From NCBI RefSeq assembly GCF_000379125.1, contig NZ_KB900626.1:3906024-3970023 (forward strand): a stretch of DNA of 64,000 nucleotides, in the 5' to 3' direction. Source of the stretch: Methylosinus sp. LW4. GTDB lineage: Bacteria; Pseudomonadota; Alphaproteobacteria; Rhizobiales; Beijerinckiaceae. The position numbers and the translations under genes are program-made. Positions 40,177 through 50,093 of the stretch are shown here, one piece after another. Within the stretch, counting starts at the first letter, position 1. The number at the start of each line of letters is the position of its first letter. The notes beneath the pieces were generated by a model that saw nothing but the letters and a program-made list of their open reading frames with translations, was not told the DNA's origin and ran no database searches.

Positions 40177-40494
40177 ATGAGCGTGATCCGTGTCGAGGAC
40201 GCAGACGGCGTCACCCACGAGCTGGAGCCTGTGGAAGGCTGGCGGTTGATGGAAATTTTGCGGGATTACGGCATGGGCATGGAGGGCACATGCGGCGGCG
40301 CGGTCGCCTGCGCCTCCTGCCATATCGTTCTCGACCCCGAATGGGCGGACAAGGTCGCGCCGCCGCGCGAGGACGAGATCGACAAGCTCGACGAGCTGCC
40401 CTTTCTGCATGAGACCTCGCGGCTCTCCTGCCAGATCATCTGGTCGGACGAGCTCGACGGGCTGAAGCTCACACTGGTCAAGGAGCCGACATGA
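40177..40494 (+). CDS. [2Fe-2S] ferredoxin, adrenodoxin type
   Basis: This 105-residue ferredoxin has the cluster motif CGGAVACASCHIVL (C-x5-C-x2-C) from about residue 39, and a fourth Cys in SRLSCQIIW. The acidic stretch between them is typical of vertebrate-type ferredoxins. It is the first gene of a coupled operon for sulfate assimilation, so it may be the electron donor to the sulfite reductase two genes downstream. It overlaps the next gene by ATGA. Confidence 0.9.
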   Translation: MSVIRVEDADGVTHELEPVEGWRLMEILRDYGMGMEGTCGGAVACASCHIVLDPEWADKVAPPREDEIDKLDELPFLHETSRLSCQIIWSDELDGLKLTLVKEPT

Positions 40495-40829
40495 CGCGGC
40501 CCGCCAATCCCAAATTCTCGCCCAAAATCCTGCTCGCCTCCGATCTCGCCGAGGGCGATGTCGTGTTCTGGGGGCCGGACGGCTGGGAGCGCGATCTCCT
40601 GCGCGCGAAAATTGCTTATGACGAGGCCGAGGCGGCGACGCTGGACGCGGCGGGCAAGGCGGCGGTCGCCGCCAATCGCGTCGTCGACGCCTATCTGGTC
40701 GATGTGACGGTGGATGCGGCCGGCGCGCCGACGCCGTCGCATTTTCGCGAGAAGTTCCGCGCCGCCGGCCCCAGCGTGCGGCGCGATCTCGGCAAGCAGG
40801 CAGGGCTGCAAGGAGCGGGGAATCGATGA
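40491..40829 (+). CDS. DUF2849 family protein
   Basis: A 112-residue soluble protein with FSPKILLASDLAEGDVVFWG and a C-terminal PTPSHFREKFRAAGPSVR. Proteins of this family lie directly before the ferredoxin-type sulfite/nitrite reductase gene in many alphaproteobacteria. No catalytic motif is seen and the role is unknown; a link to the reductase is inferred from overlap on both sides (ATGA junctions). Confidence 0.85.
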   Translation: MTRPANPKFSPKILLASDLAEGDVVFWGPDGWERDLLRAKIAYDEAEAATLDAAGKAAVAANRVVDAYLVDVTVDAAGAPTPSHFREKFRAAGPSVRRDLGKQAGLQGAGNR

Positions 40830-42550
40830 CTGCGCATGATCCGGCCTTGCCGCCGCGCCCCAATGCCGCGCCGACCATCTACGCCTATGACGAATATGAC
40901 CGTGCCTTCGTGCGCGAGCGCGTCGCGGAATTCCGCGGCCAGGTGGAGCGGCGCCTCGCCGGCGCGCTGACCGAGGACGAATTCCGCCCGTTTCGCCTGA
41001 TGAACGGGCTCTATCTGCAGCTGCACGCCTATATGCTGCGCGTCGCCATTCCCTATGGCTCGCTCACCTCGCGGCAGATGCGCCAGCTCGCCCTTATCGC
41101 CGACACATGGGACAAGGGCTACGGCCATTTCACCACGCGGCAGAACCTCCAATATAATTGGCCCAAGCTCGTCGATGTGCCGGATATTCTCGAGGCGCTC
41201 GCCGACGTCGACATGCACGCCATTCAGACCTCCGGCAATTGCATCCGCAATGTGACAGCCGATCATTTCGCCGGCGTCGCCGCCGATGAGCTGGAGGACC
41301 CGCGGCCGACGGCGGAGTTTCTGCGCCAATGGTCGAGCGCCCATGCCGAGTTCAGCTTTCTGCCGCGCAAGTTCAAGATCGCGGTGAGCGGCGCCGAGCA
41401 TGACCGCGCCGCGATCAAGATTCACGACATCGGCCTGCGCATCGTGCAGAATGCGGAAGGCGAGATCGGCTATGAGGTGATCGTCGGCGGCGGTCTCGGC
41501 CGCACGCCTTTCGTCGGCAAGCTGCTGCGGGAGTTCCTGCCGCGCGCCGATCTGCTCGCCTATCTCGAGGCGATCTTGCGCGTCTATAATCGCTTCGGCC
41601 GCCGCGACAACAAATATAAGGCGCGCATCAAAATATTGGTGCACGAGACCGGGCTCGACGAGATTCGCGCGCAGGTGGAGGCGGAGCTCGCCGCCATGGA
41701 TCGCGCGCCTTTCGCCTATGACGCGCAGGAGCTGGAGCGCGTCGTCGCCGCCTTCGCGCCGCCCGATTACGAGACCTTGCCGGCGCATTCGGACGGCTTC
41801 GAAAAGGCCAAGGCGGAGAACGGCGAATTCGCCGCATTCGCCGCGACGAATGTCGCGCCGCACAAGGTTCCCGGCTACGCCATCGTCACTGTCTCGCTGA
41901 AGCCGATCGGCGGTATTCCGGGCGACGCCACTTCCGCGCAAATGCGCGCGCTCGCCGATGCGGCCGACGAATACGGCTTTGGCGAATTGCGCGTCAGCCA
42001 TGAGCAGAACATCATTCTTCCGCATGTGAAGAAGGATGATCTCCTCGCTCTGTGGCGCGATCTTTCGGCGGCGGGCCTCGCGACCGCCAACGCCGGGCTC
42101 ATCAGCGACATCATCTCCTGCCCGGGGCTCGATTATTGCTCGCTGGCGACGGCGCGCTCCATCCCGATCGCGCAGGCGATCTCCGAGCGTTTCGCCGATC
42201 TCGAGCGCCAGCGCCTCATCGGCAAGCTGGGGATCAAGATTTCTGGCTGCATCAACGCCTGCGGCCATCATCATATCGGCGCGATCGGCATTCTCGGCCT
42301 CGAGAAGAAGGGCGTCGAATCCTATCAGATCACGCTCGGCGGCGATCCGACGCTTTCGGCCTCGATCGGCGAATTGCTCGGTCCCGGCGTGTCGGCGGAA
42401 GAGGTTCCCGACGTGATCGAGAGCCTGGTGCAATTCTATCTCGCCGAGCGGCGCGACGGCGAGGCTTTCATCGACACATGGCGGCGCTTGGGCCATAAGC
42501 GCTTCAAGGAATCTGCGCGCCGGGAGGGCGAGGATGGCTCTGGTATCTGA
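40826..42550 (+). CDS. cysI: Siroheme-dependent sulfite (nitrite) reductase
   Basis: This 574-residue reductase has two ferredoxin-like half domains. The siroheme/4Fe-4S ligands are Cys432 and Cys438 (CPGLDYC) and Cys475 and Cys479 (SGCINACGHHHIG). It reduces sulfite to sulfide with six electrons; the context (cysH, cysD, cysN) favours sulfite over nitrite. TTRQNLQYNWPKL is the typical substrate-site arginine segment. No flavoprotein subunit gene is present, which fits the ferredoxin at the operon start as donor. Confidence 0.92.
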   Translation: MTAHDPALPPRPNAAPTIYAYDEYDRAFVRERVAEFRGQVERRLAGALTEDEFRPFRLMNGLYLQLHAYMLRVAIPYGSLTSRQMRQLALIADTWDKGYGHFTTRQNLQYNWPKLVDVPDILEALADVDMHAIQTSGNCIRNVTADHFAGVAADELEDPRPTAEFLRQWSSAHAEFSFLPRKFKIAVSGAEHDRAAIKIHDIGLRIVQNAEGEIGYEVIVGGGLGRTPFVGKLLREFLPRADLLAYLEAILRVYNRFGRRDNKYKARIKILVHETGLDEIRAQVEAELAAMDRAPFAYDAQELERVVAAFAPPDYETLPAHSDGFEKAKAENGEFAAFAATNVAPHKVPGYAIVTVSLKPIGGIPGDATSAQMRALADAADEYGFGELRVSHEQNIILPHVKKDDLLALWRDLSAAGLATANAGLISDIISCPGLDYCSLATARSIPIAQAISERFADLERQRLIGKLGIKISGCINACGHHHIGAIGILGLEKKGVESYQITLGGDPTLSASIGELLGPGVSAEEVPDVIESLVQFYLAERRDGEAFIDTWRRLGHKRFKESARREGEDGSGI

Positions 42551-43034
42551 CGGCGCTTTCATCGCGGACGAGTGGCGCCGTCTCGCCGATGAGGAATCGC
42601 TTCCCGGCTCCGGCAAGGTGATCGTCTCGCTCGCGCGTCTGCCCGCCGCGCTGGAGGATGCGCGGCCGACGGCGCTCGGCGTCTATGTCGCCAACACGAC
42701 GGACCCCAAGGCGCTGGCGCCTCATTTCGCGCGTCTCGCGCTCATCGACATCGCCTTTCCGGCCTTCACCGATGGGCGCGGCTTCTCGCTGGCGCGTCTG
42801 CTGCGCCGCGAGGGCTTCGCCGGCGAATTGCGGGCGAGCGGAAGGCTGACGCCGGACCAATATCTGCATGCGATCGGCGGGGGCTTCGACACGATCGAGA
42901 TACCGGACGAGCTCGCGGCGCATCATGGCGAGGCCAATTGGGCCAAGGCCCGTCAGGCGCGCAGCCTCTCCTATCAGCGTGGCGTCGCCGGCGGCGCGTC
43001 CATACTCGAGCGTCGGCGAAAGGGCGTGGCATGA
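42534..43034 (+). CDS. DUF934 family protein
   Basis: A 166-residue protein with PALEDARPTALGVYVANT and FPAFTDGRGFSLARLLR. DUF934 proteins are almost always next to the sulfite reductase gene in proteobacteria and their function is unknown. It overlaps cysI by 17 bases and cysH by ATGA. Confidence 0.88.
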   Translation: MALVSDGAFIADEWRRLADEESLPGSGKVIVSLARLPAALEDARPTALGVYVANTTDPKALAPHFARLALIDIAFPAFTDGRGFSLARLLRREGFAGELRASGRLTPDQYLHAIGGGFDTIEIPDELAAHHGEANWAKARQARSLSYQRGVAGGASILERRRKGVA

Positions 43035-43780
43035 AGACGTCGATCGTCGAAACGCTGGCGCCGCGCCTCGCGCCGCTCGATCTCGATCATCGCCTGAAGC
43101 TCACGCGCGAGGTCATTCCCGGCCGCATCGTCTTCACGACGAGCTTCGGCATAGAGGATCAGCTCGTCACCCATTCCATCTTCACCCAGGGCCTTGAGAT
43201 CGAGGTGGTGACGATCGACACGGGCCGTCTCTTCGAGGAGACGATCGCCCTTTGGGAGAAGACCGAGGCGCGCTATGCGCGGCGCATTCACGCCGCCTAT
43301 CCGCAGGCGCTGCCGCTCGCCGATTATGTCGCCGAGCATGGCGTCAACGGCTTCTATCGCTCGGTCGAGAATCGCAAGGCCTGCTGTCATATTCGCAAGG
43401 TGGAGCCGCTGTCGCGCCTGCTCGCCGGCGCCTCCGCCTGGGTGACGGGCCTGCGCGCCGATCAATCGCAGGCGCGCGAGGGCGTGCATCTCATCGAGAG
43501 CGACGCCGAGCGTCGGCTCATCAAGCTCAATCCGCTCGCCGATTACACGCGCGACTCCATCGTCGCCGCGACGGAGGAATTCAGCGTTCCGGTGAACGAG
43601 CTGCACGCCAAGGGCTTTCTCTCCATCGGCTGCGCGCCCTGCACGCGCGCGCTGGAGCCCGGCGAGAGCGAGCGCGCCGGCCGCTGGTGGTGGGAAGAGG
43701 ACGAGAAGAAAGAATGCGGCCTGCATGTCGGGCCGGACGGAAGGCTGACGCGCGGCCCGGCGCCGGAGGGCTCGCAATGA
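43031..43780 (+). CDS. cysH: Adenylyl-sulfate (APS) reductase
   Basis: It reduces APS to sulfite. The 249-residue protein has the 4Fe-4S ligands Cys118-Cys119 (KACCHIRK) and Cys201-x2-Cys204 (GCAPCTRAL), the signature of the APS-reducing rather than PAPS-reducing class. The C-terminal KECGLHV holds the catalytic Cys. The ATG at 43031 overlaps the DUF934 stop and starts MKTSIVETL; further upstream the frame is in DUF934. Confidence 0.94.
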   Translation: MKTSIVETLAPRLAPLDLDHRLKLTREVIPGRIVFTTSFGIEDQLVTHSIFTQGLEIEVVTIDTGRLFEETIALWEKTEARYARRIHAAYPQALPLADYVAEHGVNGFYRSVENRKACCHIRKVEPLSRLLAGASAWVTGLRADQSQAREGVHLIESDAERRLIKLNPLADYTRDSIVAATEEFSVPVNELHAKGFLSIGCAPCTRALEPGESERAGRWWWEEDEKKECGLHVGPDGRLTRGPAPEGSQ

Positions 43781-44694
43781 ACGCGCTGGCGTCCAAACCT
43801 CTCGGCCATTTGGATCGGCTGGAGGCGGAGAGCATCCACATCATGCGCGAGGTCGTCGCCGAATGCGAGCGGCCGGTGATGCTCTACTCCATCGGCAAGG
43901 ATTCGGCGGTGATGCTGCATCTCGCCATGAAGGCCTTTTATCCGTCGAAGCCGCCATTCCCGCTTCTGCATGTCGACACGACATGGAAGTTCAAGGAAAT
44001 GATCGCCTTTCGCGACCGCCGCGCGGCCGAGACGGGCCTCGAGCTGCTCGTGCACTCCAATCCTGAAGGGATCGCGATGAATATCGATCCCACAGTGCAT
44101 GGCTCGCAGCTGCATACGCAGATCATGAAGACCGACGCGCTGAAGCAGGCGCTCGACAAATGGAAATTCGACGCGGCCTTCGGCGGCGCGCGGCGCGACG
44201 AGGAGAAATCCCGCGCCAAGGAGCGCGTGCTCTCCTTCCGCAATGCGCAGCATCGCTGGGATCCGAAGGCGCAGCGCCCCGAGTTCTGGCGCCTCTACAA
44301 TGCGCGCAAGGGGCCGGGCGAGAGCCTGCGCGTCTTCCCTCTGTCCAATTGGACCGAGGCCGATGTGTGGGATTACATCGCGCGCGAGGGCATCGACGTC
44401 GTGCCGCTCTATTTCGCCAAGGAGCGGCCGGTGGTCGATCGCGGCGGCATGCTCATCATGGTGGACGACGATCGCCTGAAGCTGCAGCCCGGCGAGACCG
44501 TGCAGCAGAGGCTGGTGCGCTTCCGCACGCTCGGCTGCTATCCGCTGACCGGCGCGATCGACAGCTCCGCGGCGACGCTGGAGGAGATCATCGCCGAAAT
44601 GCGCGCGAGCCGCTCCTCCGAGCGTCAGGGCCGCCTCATCGATCACGACGGCTCCTCCTCCATGGAGCAGAAGAAGCAGGAGGGTTATTTTTGA
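43777..44694 (+). CDS. cysD: Sulfate adenylyltransferase subunit 2
   Basis: This is the ATP-pyrophosphatase-type catalytic subunit of ATP sulfurylase. The 305-residue protein has the PP-loop [17 protein letters not shown] and the family C-terminus [23 protein letters not shown]. The ATG at 43777 overlaps the cysH stop by ATGA, and the stop overlaps the cysN start by one base. Confidence 0.97.
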   Translation: MNALASKPLGHLDRLEAESIHIMREVVAECERPVMLYSIGKDSAVMLHLAMKAFYPSKPPFPLLHVDTTWKFKEMIAFRDRRAAETGLELLVHSNPEGIAMNIDPTVHGSQLHTQIMKTDALKQALDKWKFDAAFGGARRDEEKSRAKERVLSFRNAQHRWDPKAQRPEFWRLYNARKGPGESLRVFPLSNWTEADVWDYIAREGIDVVPLYFAKERPVVDRGGMLIMVDDDRLKLQPGETVQQRLVRFRTLGCYPLTGAIDSSAATLEEIIAEMRASRSSERQGRLIDHDGSSSMEQKKQEGYF

Positions 44695-46322
44695 TGCACG
44701 GCGGCCTCGCCACGCCCGCGCCGCTGCGCGCTCCCGCCGGGCCGGCGCCCGCCGACAAGCCCTTGCTGCGCTTCATCACCTGCGGCTCGGTGGACGACGG
44801 CAAGTCGACGCTGATCGGCCGCCTGCTCTATGACGCCGATCTCGCCGCCGACGATCTCATCGCCGCGCTCGAGAAGGATTCGAAGAAGCACGGCACGCAG
44901 GGCGACGATCTCGATTTCGCGCTGCTCGTCGACGGTCTCGCGGCGGAGCGCGAGCAGGGCATCACCATCGATGTCGCCTATCGCTATTTCGCGACGGAGA
45001 AACGCAAGTTCATCGTCGCCGACACGCCCGGCCATGTGCAATACACGCGCAATATGGCGACCGGCGCCTCGACGGCCGATCTCGCCGTTCTGCTCGTCGA
45101 CGCGCGCAAGGGCCTGCTCGACCAGACGCGCCGGCACAGCGTCATCGTCTCCATGCTCGGCGTGCGCCATGTCGTCGTCGCTATCAACAAGATGGACCTC
45201 GCCTCCTATTCGCAGGAGGTCTTCACGGCGATCGAGCGCGACTTCCGCGCCTTCGCCGAGCATTTGCGCTTTCTCACCATTCAGGTGATTCCGCTTGTCG
45301 CCAAGGATGGCGACAATCTCGTGCACGCCAGCACGAAGATGGACTGGTATTCCGGCCCGCCGCTGCTCGCCTATCTCGAGAGCGTCGCCTCGGATGACAA
45401 CGCCCGTGTGCTGCCCTTCCGCTTCCCCGTGCAATGGGTGAACCGGCCGTCTCATGATTTCCGCGGCTTCTCCGGCTTCATCGCCGGCGGCAATGTGAAG
45501 CCGGGCGATATCGTCCGCGTGCTGCCCTCCGGCCGCGACACGACGATCGCGCGCATTGTCACCTATGACGGCGATCTCGCCCATGCGGTGGCTGGCCAGT
45601 CGGTGACGCTGACGCTCACCGAGGAGATCGACATTTCGCGCGGCGACATGCTCGCCTCGCCGGTGTCGCCGGCCAAGATCGGCGATCGCCTGTCGGCCCG
45701 CCTTCTGTGGCTGGTGCGCGAGCCGCTCACGCTGGACAAGAGCTATCTTTTGAAGCTCGGCGCGCGCATGACGCCGGCCTTTGTGAAGCAGGTCGCCTCG
45801 CTGATAAAGATCGAGACCGGCCTCGCAGAGCCGCTCGCCGATGCGACGCAGACGCTCGCCTTCAACGAGATCGGCGAGGCGGAGCTGTGGCTCGACACGG
45901 CCATCGCCTGCGATCTCTATGAGGACAATCGCGAGACCGGCGGCTTCATCCTCATCGACCGCGTGACCAATGAGACGGTCGCCGTCGGCATGGTGAAGCA
46001 ATCGGCCTGGACCGAGCGCAGCGCGCGCAATGGCGTGGAGGCGAGCTACGCCTCCATGGAAGGCGTGCCGCCGCCCGATCATCTGCTGCATCCGACGCCT
46101 TTGCGCAGTCTGGTGAAGTCGCTGTCCTGGCGTGTGCCCGGCAGCGTCATCACTTTCGGCGCGGCCTTTCTGTTCACGCAGGACACGGGCATATCGGCGG
46201 CGATCACCGGCACGGAGATCGTCTCCAAGATCGTGCTCTATTATCTGCACGAGCGCCTATGGACGCGCTTCGCCGTCGGCCTCACCAATGGCGAGCCGCC
46301 GCACGACGACACGGGATTGTAA
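44694..46322 (+). CDS. cysN: Sulfate adenylyltransferase subunit 1 fused to a C-terminal DUF2061 membrane domain
   Basis: This is the GTPase subunit of ATP sulfurylase. The 542-residue protein has G1 GSVDDGKST (residues 31-39), DTPGHVQY and NKMD motifs, then elongation-factor-like beta domains. After about residue 465 it does not continue into APS kinase. Instead there is a DUF2061-like region with two hydrophobic segments (SVITFGAAFLFT and ISAAITGTEIVSKIVLYYLHERLW). This would anchor the sulfurylase to the membrane. The ATG at 44694 has AGGAGGG upstream. Confidence 0.93.
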   Translation: MHGGLATPAPLRAPAGPAPADKPLLRFITCGSVDDGKSTLIGRLLYDADLAADDLIAALEKDSKKHGTQGDDLDFALLVDGLAAEREQGITIDVAYRYFATEKRKFIVADTPGHVQYTRNMATGASTADLAVLLVDARKGLLDQTRRHSVIVSMLGVRHVVVAINKMDLASYSQEVFTAIERDFRAFAEHLRFLTIQVIPLVAKDGDNLVHASTKMDWYSGPPLLAYLESVASDDNARVLPFRFPVQWVNRPSHDFRGFSGFIAGGNVKPGDIVRVLPSGRDTTIARIVTYDGDLAHAVAGQSVTLTLTEEIDISRGDMLASPVSPAKIGDRLSARLLWLVREPLTLDKSYLLKLGARMTPAFVKQVASLIKIETGLAEPLADATQTLAFNEIGEAELWLDTAIACDLYEDNRETGGFILIDRVTNETVAVGMVKQSAWTERSARNGVEASYASMEGVPPPDHLLHPTPLRSLVKSLSWRVPGSVITFGAAFLFTQDTGISAAITGTEIVSKIVLYYLHERLWTRFAVGLTNGEPPHDDTGL

Positions 46323-46346
46323 GGGCGCTCGCGCGAGACGCTGAAG

Positions 46347-46472
46347 CGCCCCCTCCCTCGCCCTCCCCCGCTAACGCGGGAGAGGGAAGACGACGACATT
46401 TCGCCGAGCCTCGATGAAGCGCGCAATCCGCTCCCTCTCCTGCGAAGCGGGGGAGGGTCGGGGAGGGGGCGC
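46347..46472. repeat. Palindromic intergenic repeat after cysN
   Basis: The left arm CGCCCCCTCCCTCGCCCTCCC pairs with the right arm GGGAGGGTCGGGGAGGGGGC. Inner arms CCGCTAACGCGGGAGAGGG and CCCTCTCCTGCGAAGCGGGG also pair. The repeat fills the gap between cysN and the converging polA and probably serves as a barrier or terminator. Confidence 0.75.
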
Positions 46473-46492
46473 GATCGCGGCGCCGCTCGCCA

Positions 46493-49471
46493 TCAATGCG
46501 CCTCGTCCCAATTCTGCGCGGCGCGGGCTTCCACTTCCAGCGGCACGGAGAGCGCCACCGCCGGATGCGGCGCCTCTTCCATCACGCGCTTGACGATGCG
46601 GATCGTCGCCTCGGCTTCGTCCTTCGGCGCCTCGAACACCAGCTCGTCATGCACTTGCAGCAGCATGCGCGCGCTCAGCCGCTCATGCGCGAGCGCTTCG
46701 TCCATGCGCGCCATGGCGCGGCGGATGATGTCGGCGGCCGCGCCTTGGATCGGCGCATTGATCGCCGCGCGCTCGAAGAAAGCGCGCTCCGAAGCGTTGG
46801 AGGAGCCGATGCGCGGGAAATGGCATTTGCGGCCGAAGATGGTGGTGACGAGGCCGTTCTCCCGCACGGCCTTGCGCGTCTTGTCCATATAGGCGCGAAT
46901 GCCGGGGAAGCGCTCGAAATAGCGCTTGATATAGGCGGCCGCCTCTTCGCGCGGAATGGAGAGCTGATTGGCGAGGCCGAAGGCGGAAATGCCATAGATG
47001 ATGCCGAAATTGATCGCCTTCGCGCGGCGGCGCACCTCTGACGGCATTCCCTGCACCGGCACGCCGAACATTTCGCTCGCCGTCATCGCGTGAATGTCGA
47101 TTCCATCCGCGAAGGCCTGCCGCAATTGCGGAATATCGGCGATATGCGCGAGCAGGCGCAATTCGATCTGCGAATAATCCGCCGAGATGAGCACATTGCC
47201 GGGCTCGGCGACGAAGGCCGTGCGAATCTTGCGCCCCGCCTCATTGCGCACGGGGATGTTCTGCAGATTGGGGTCCGACGAAGAGAGTCGTCCCGTCGTC
47301 GTCGCGGCCAGCGCGTAAGATGTGTGGACGCGATGCGTCGTCTTGTTCACGAAGCCGGGCAGCGCATCCGTGTATGTGGATTTGAGCTTGGAGAGCTGCC
47401 GCCAATCCAATATTCGCGCGGCGAAAATATTGCCGCTCTCGGCCAATTCGTCGAGCACGCTGGCCGAGGTGGACCAAGCGCCGGTCGCGGTCTTCTTGGC
47501 GCCGGGCAGGCCCATCTTGCCGAAGAGAATATCGCCCAATTGCTTGGGCGAGCCGAGATTGAAGCTCTCGCCGGCGAGCTCGTGAATCTCGGCCTCGAGC
47601 CGCGCCATATCCTGCGCGAATTCGCCGGAGAGGCGCGAGAGAATATTGCGGTCGATGGCGATTCCGCGTCGCTCCATCTTGGCGAGCACGCTCACCATGG
47701 GGCGCTCCAGCGTCTCATAGACGCTGGTCATATGCTCGGCGGAAAGGCGCGGCCTCAGCGCGCGCCACAGACGCAGAGCGACATCGGAATCTTCCGCCGC
47801 ATATTCGGTCGCTTTGTCGAGCGGCACGCGCGCGAAGCCGATGAATGTGCGGCCGGAGCCGGCGACGGCGGAGAAGGGAATGCATTCGTGGCCGAGATGC
47901 TTCTTCGAAAGCTCGTCGAGGCCGTGATTATTGCGGCCGGCGTCGAGCACATAAGAGATCAGCATCGTGTCCTCGATCGGCGCGACATCGATGCCGCAGC
48001 AAGCCAGAACGAGGAGATCATATTTCATATTATGCGCGATCTTCAGCACGCCGCGCGCTTCCAGCAGCGGCTTCAGATGCGCGAGCGCGTCCGCAAAAGG
48101 AATTTGCACGGGCGGCGGATCGCCGCCGAGCAGATCGGCGCCGGTGGGCGCGACATGTTGCAGCGGAATATAGCAAGCGCGTCCGGGCGCCGTCGCCAGC
48201 GAGACGCCCACGAGATCGCAGGACATGGGATCGAGCGAGGTCGTCTCCGTATCCATCGCGACGACGCCGATCGCAAAAGCTTCCGCGATCCAGGCGTCGA
48301 GCCGTTCGAGCGTCGTCACCGTCTCATAGAGCGAGCGATCGATTTTGGTGGCGATGCCTTGCTCGCGCCGCGCCTCGGCGAGCGCGGCCGGGCCGAGCGC
48401 GCCCTTCTCCGCCGTGGGAGCGGCGGGCGCAGTCGCTTCGGGCGCGGGGAGGGCGGGCGCCTCGGCGACCTCGCCATTGCGGCCGCGCCATCCCGCCGGG
48501 CCGACAAAGGCGGGGTCCGGTTCTATCTCATTCGCCTCGACGCCATAGGTCTCCGCGGCGCGGCGCGTGAGCTGCGTGAACTCCATCGCCTGCAGAAAGC
48601 CGACCAGCGTCTTGCCGTCCGGCTGATGCAGGCCGAGATCGTCCAGCGGAATCTCCAGCGGGGCGTCGTCGACGAGCTTCACCAGTCTCTGCGAGGTGCG
48701 GATCAGCGCGACGCTCGCAGGGTCGGTCAGCGTCTCGCGGCGCTTGGGCTGCTTGATCTCGCCGGCGCGCGCCAGCAGCGTGTCTAGATCGCCGTACTCA
48801 TTGATGAGCTGCGCGGCGGTTTTCACGCCAATACCCTTGGCGCCCGGCACATTGTCGGTGGAATCGCCGGCGAGCGCCTGCACATCGACGACCTTCGCAG
48901 GCGGCACGCCGAAATAATCGACCACTTCGGCGACGCCGATGCGTCGCTCCTCGCGCGCGCCGGAAGCGGGATCATACATCGACACTTTATCGTCGATGAG
49001 CTGCATCAGATCCTTGTCGGCGGAGACGATCAGCACATCGGCGCCGCGCGCGCGCGCTTGCTTAGCGTAAGTGGCGATGAGATCGTCCGCCTCATAGACG
49101 TCCTGCTCGATCGGCAGCAGGCCGAAGGCGCGCACGGCTGCGCGCATCAGCGGAAATTGCGGAATGAGATCGTCGGGCGGGTCCTGACGATGCGCCTTGT
49201 AATCGGGGTAGATCTCCTTGCGGAAGGAGTTCTCCGATTTGTCGAAGATGATGGCGAGATGCGTCGGCGTGAGATCGGCCGCGCCCTCGCGGATGAATTG
49301 AAACAGCTTGGCGCAGAACAGCCGCACCGCGCCGGTCGGCAGCCGGTCCGTGCGATAATTATATTTCGCGTCCTGCCGTATCGACTGGAAATAGGCGCGA
49401 AAGACGAAGGACGAGCCGTCGACGAGGAAGACGCGGCTGTCGGGACCGACGGGCTTATGTGTGAGAGTCAT
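46493..49471 (-). CDS. polA: DNA polymerase I
   Basis: This polymerase for repair and Okazaki-fragment processing is 992 residues. The 5' nuclease domain (VFLVDGSSFVFRAYF and EADDLIATYA) is at the N-terminus. The proofreading 3'-5' exonuclease motif VVAMDTETTSLDPM keeps its acidic residues. The polymerase motifs A (ISADYSQIELRLLAH) and C (QVHDELVFEAP) are at the C-terminus. The ATG at 49471 is chosen; the frame is open 72 codons upstream with no similarity. Confidence 0.97.
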   Translation of the reverse strand: MTLTHKPVGPDSRVFLVDGSSFVFRAYFQSIRQDAKYNYRTDRLPTGAVRLFCAKLFQFIREGAADLTPTHLAIIFDKSENSFRKEIYPDYKAHRQDPPDDLIPQFPLMRAAVRAFGLLPIEQDVYEADDLIATYAKQARARGADVLIVSADKDLMQLIDDKVSMYDPASGAREERRIGVAEVVDYFGVPPAKVVDVQALAGDSTDNVPGAKGIGVKTAAQLINEYGDLDTLLARAGEIKQPKRRETLTDPASVALIRTSQRLVKLVDDAPLEIPLDDLGLHQPDGKTLVGFLQAMEFTQLTRRAAETYGVEANEIEPDPAFVGPAGWRGRNGEVAEAPALPAPEATAPAAPTAEKGALGPAALAEARREQGIATKIDRSLYETVTTLERLDAWIAEAFAIGVVAMDTETTSLDPMSCDLVGVSLATAPGRACYIPLQHVAPTGADLLGGDPPPVQIPFADALAHLKPLLEARGVLKIAHNMKYDLLVLACCGIDVAPIEDTMLISYVLDAGRNNHGLDELSKKHLGHECIPFSAVAGSGRTFIGFARVPLDKATEYAAEDSDVALRLWRALRPRLSAEHMTSVYETLERPMVSVLAKMERRGIAIDRNILSRLSGEFAQDMARLEAEIHELAGESFNLGSPKQLGDILFGKMGLPGAKKTATGAWSTSASVLDELAESGNIFAARILDWRQLSKLKSTYTDALPGFVNKTTHRVHTSYALAATTTGRLSSSDPNLQNIPVRNEAGRKIRTAFVAEPGNVLISADYSQIELRLLAHIADIPQLRQAFADGIDIHAMTASEMFGVPVQGMPSEVRRRAKAINFGIIYGISAFGLANQLSIPREEAAAYIKRYFERFPGIRAYMDKTRKAVRENGLVTTIFGRKCHFPRIGSSNASERAFFERAAINAPIQGAAADIIRRAMARMDEALAHERLSARMLLQVHDELVFEAPKDEAEATIRIVKRVMEEAPHPAVALSVPLEVEARAAQNWDEAH

Positions 49472-49720
49472 CGCGCGAGGAGCATGAACGCTGGGCCCTC
49501 GAAGAGAGGGCGGAAAGGGCGCGCGCAAGATAGCCCCGATCTCTCGGCATGGATACCCCCGGCTCGTCGCCCGGCGCGGCGCCGCGCAGGCAAAAAGGCC
49601 TCGCGCGGCCGAAGCCGGCGAGGCAGTCGGGATCGTCACACTTACGGCGGCGACGGTAGCGTCTGCGCCGCGCCGTTGAACCGCCAATCGGCGAGAGGCG
49701 ACGGGTCCAGCGCCGCGCGC

Positions 49721-49753
49721 AAAAAAAATCGCCCCGCTCGGGCGCGCGGGGCG
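49721..49753 (-). terminator. Intrinsic terminator of the small membrane-protein gene
   Basis: On the - strand an 8-bp stem CGCCCCGC/GCGGGGCG is followed directly by eight T residues (complement of 49721-49728). It lies about 50 bases after the stop of the 55-residue gene. This is the cleanest intrinsic terminator in the window. Confidence 0.85.
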
Positions 49754-49801
49754 AAGCGAAGCGAGACGAATTCGGATGAATTGCGGCTCGCCGCGCGTTC
49801 G

Positions 49802-49969
49802 TCAATTGATCATGCGCGTGGTGGCGCCGGTGTCGCCCGTCACGCTCGCGCTCTTGGGCGAAATCCATTCTGGAACCTTCGTCAGCGCGACGGCGACGAA
49901 GGCGACGAGGCCGACCGCCCATATGACGATCTTGCCGTAATTTGTGCCGCCATGAACGTTCAACGCCAT
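49802..49969 (-). CDS. Small single-pass membrane protein, 55 residues
   Basis: A short hydrophilic start (MALNVHGGTNYGK) is followed by one membrane segment (IVIWAVGLVAFVAVALT) and a polar tail. GGAGGGAAC lies directly upstream of the ATG and an intrinsic terminator lies downstream, so it is a complete small transcription unit. No family is recognised. Confidence 0.75.
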   Translation of the reverse strand: MALNVHGGTNYGKIVIWAVGLVAFVAVALTKVPEWISPKSASVTGDTGATTRMIN

Positions 49970-50093
49970 TGTTCCCTCCGTTGGTTTTTTTTTCATTGGT
50001 CTCAGGGCCGGATGGCTCGGCCATGCTGACGATGGCGAGACGATCGCGGCTTTGACACCGCCAATTCGCGAAAGCGGAGGGGTCCAGCGCGCG

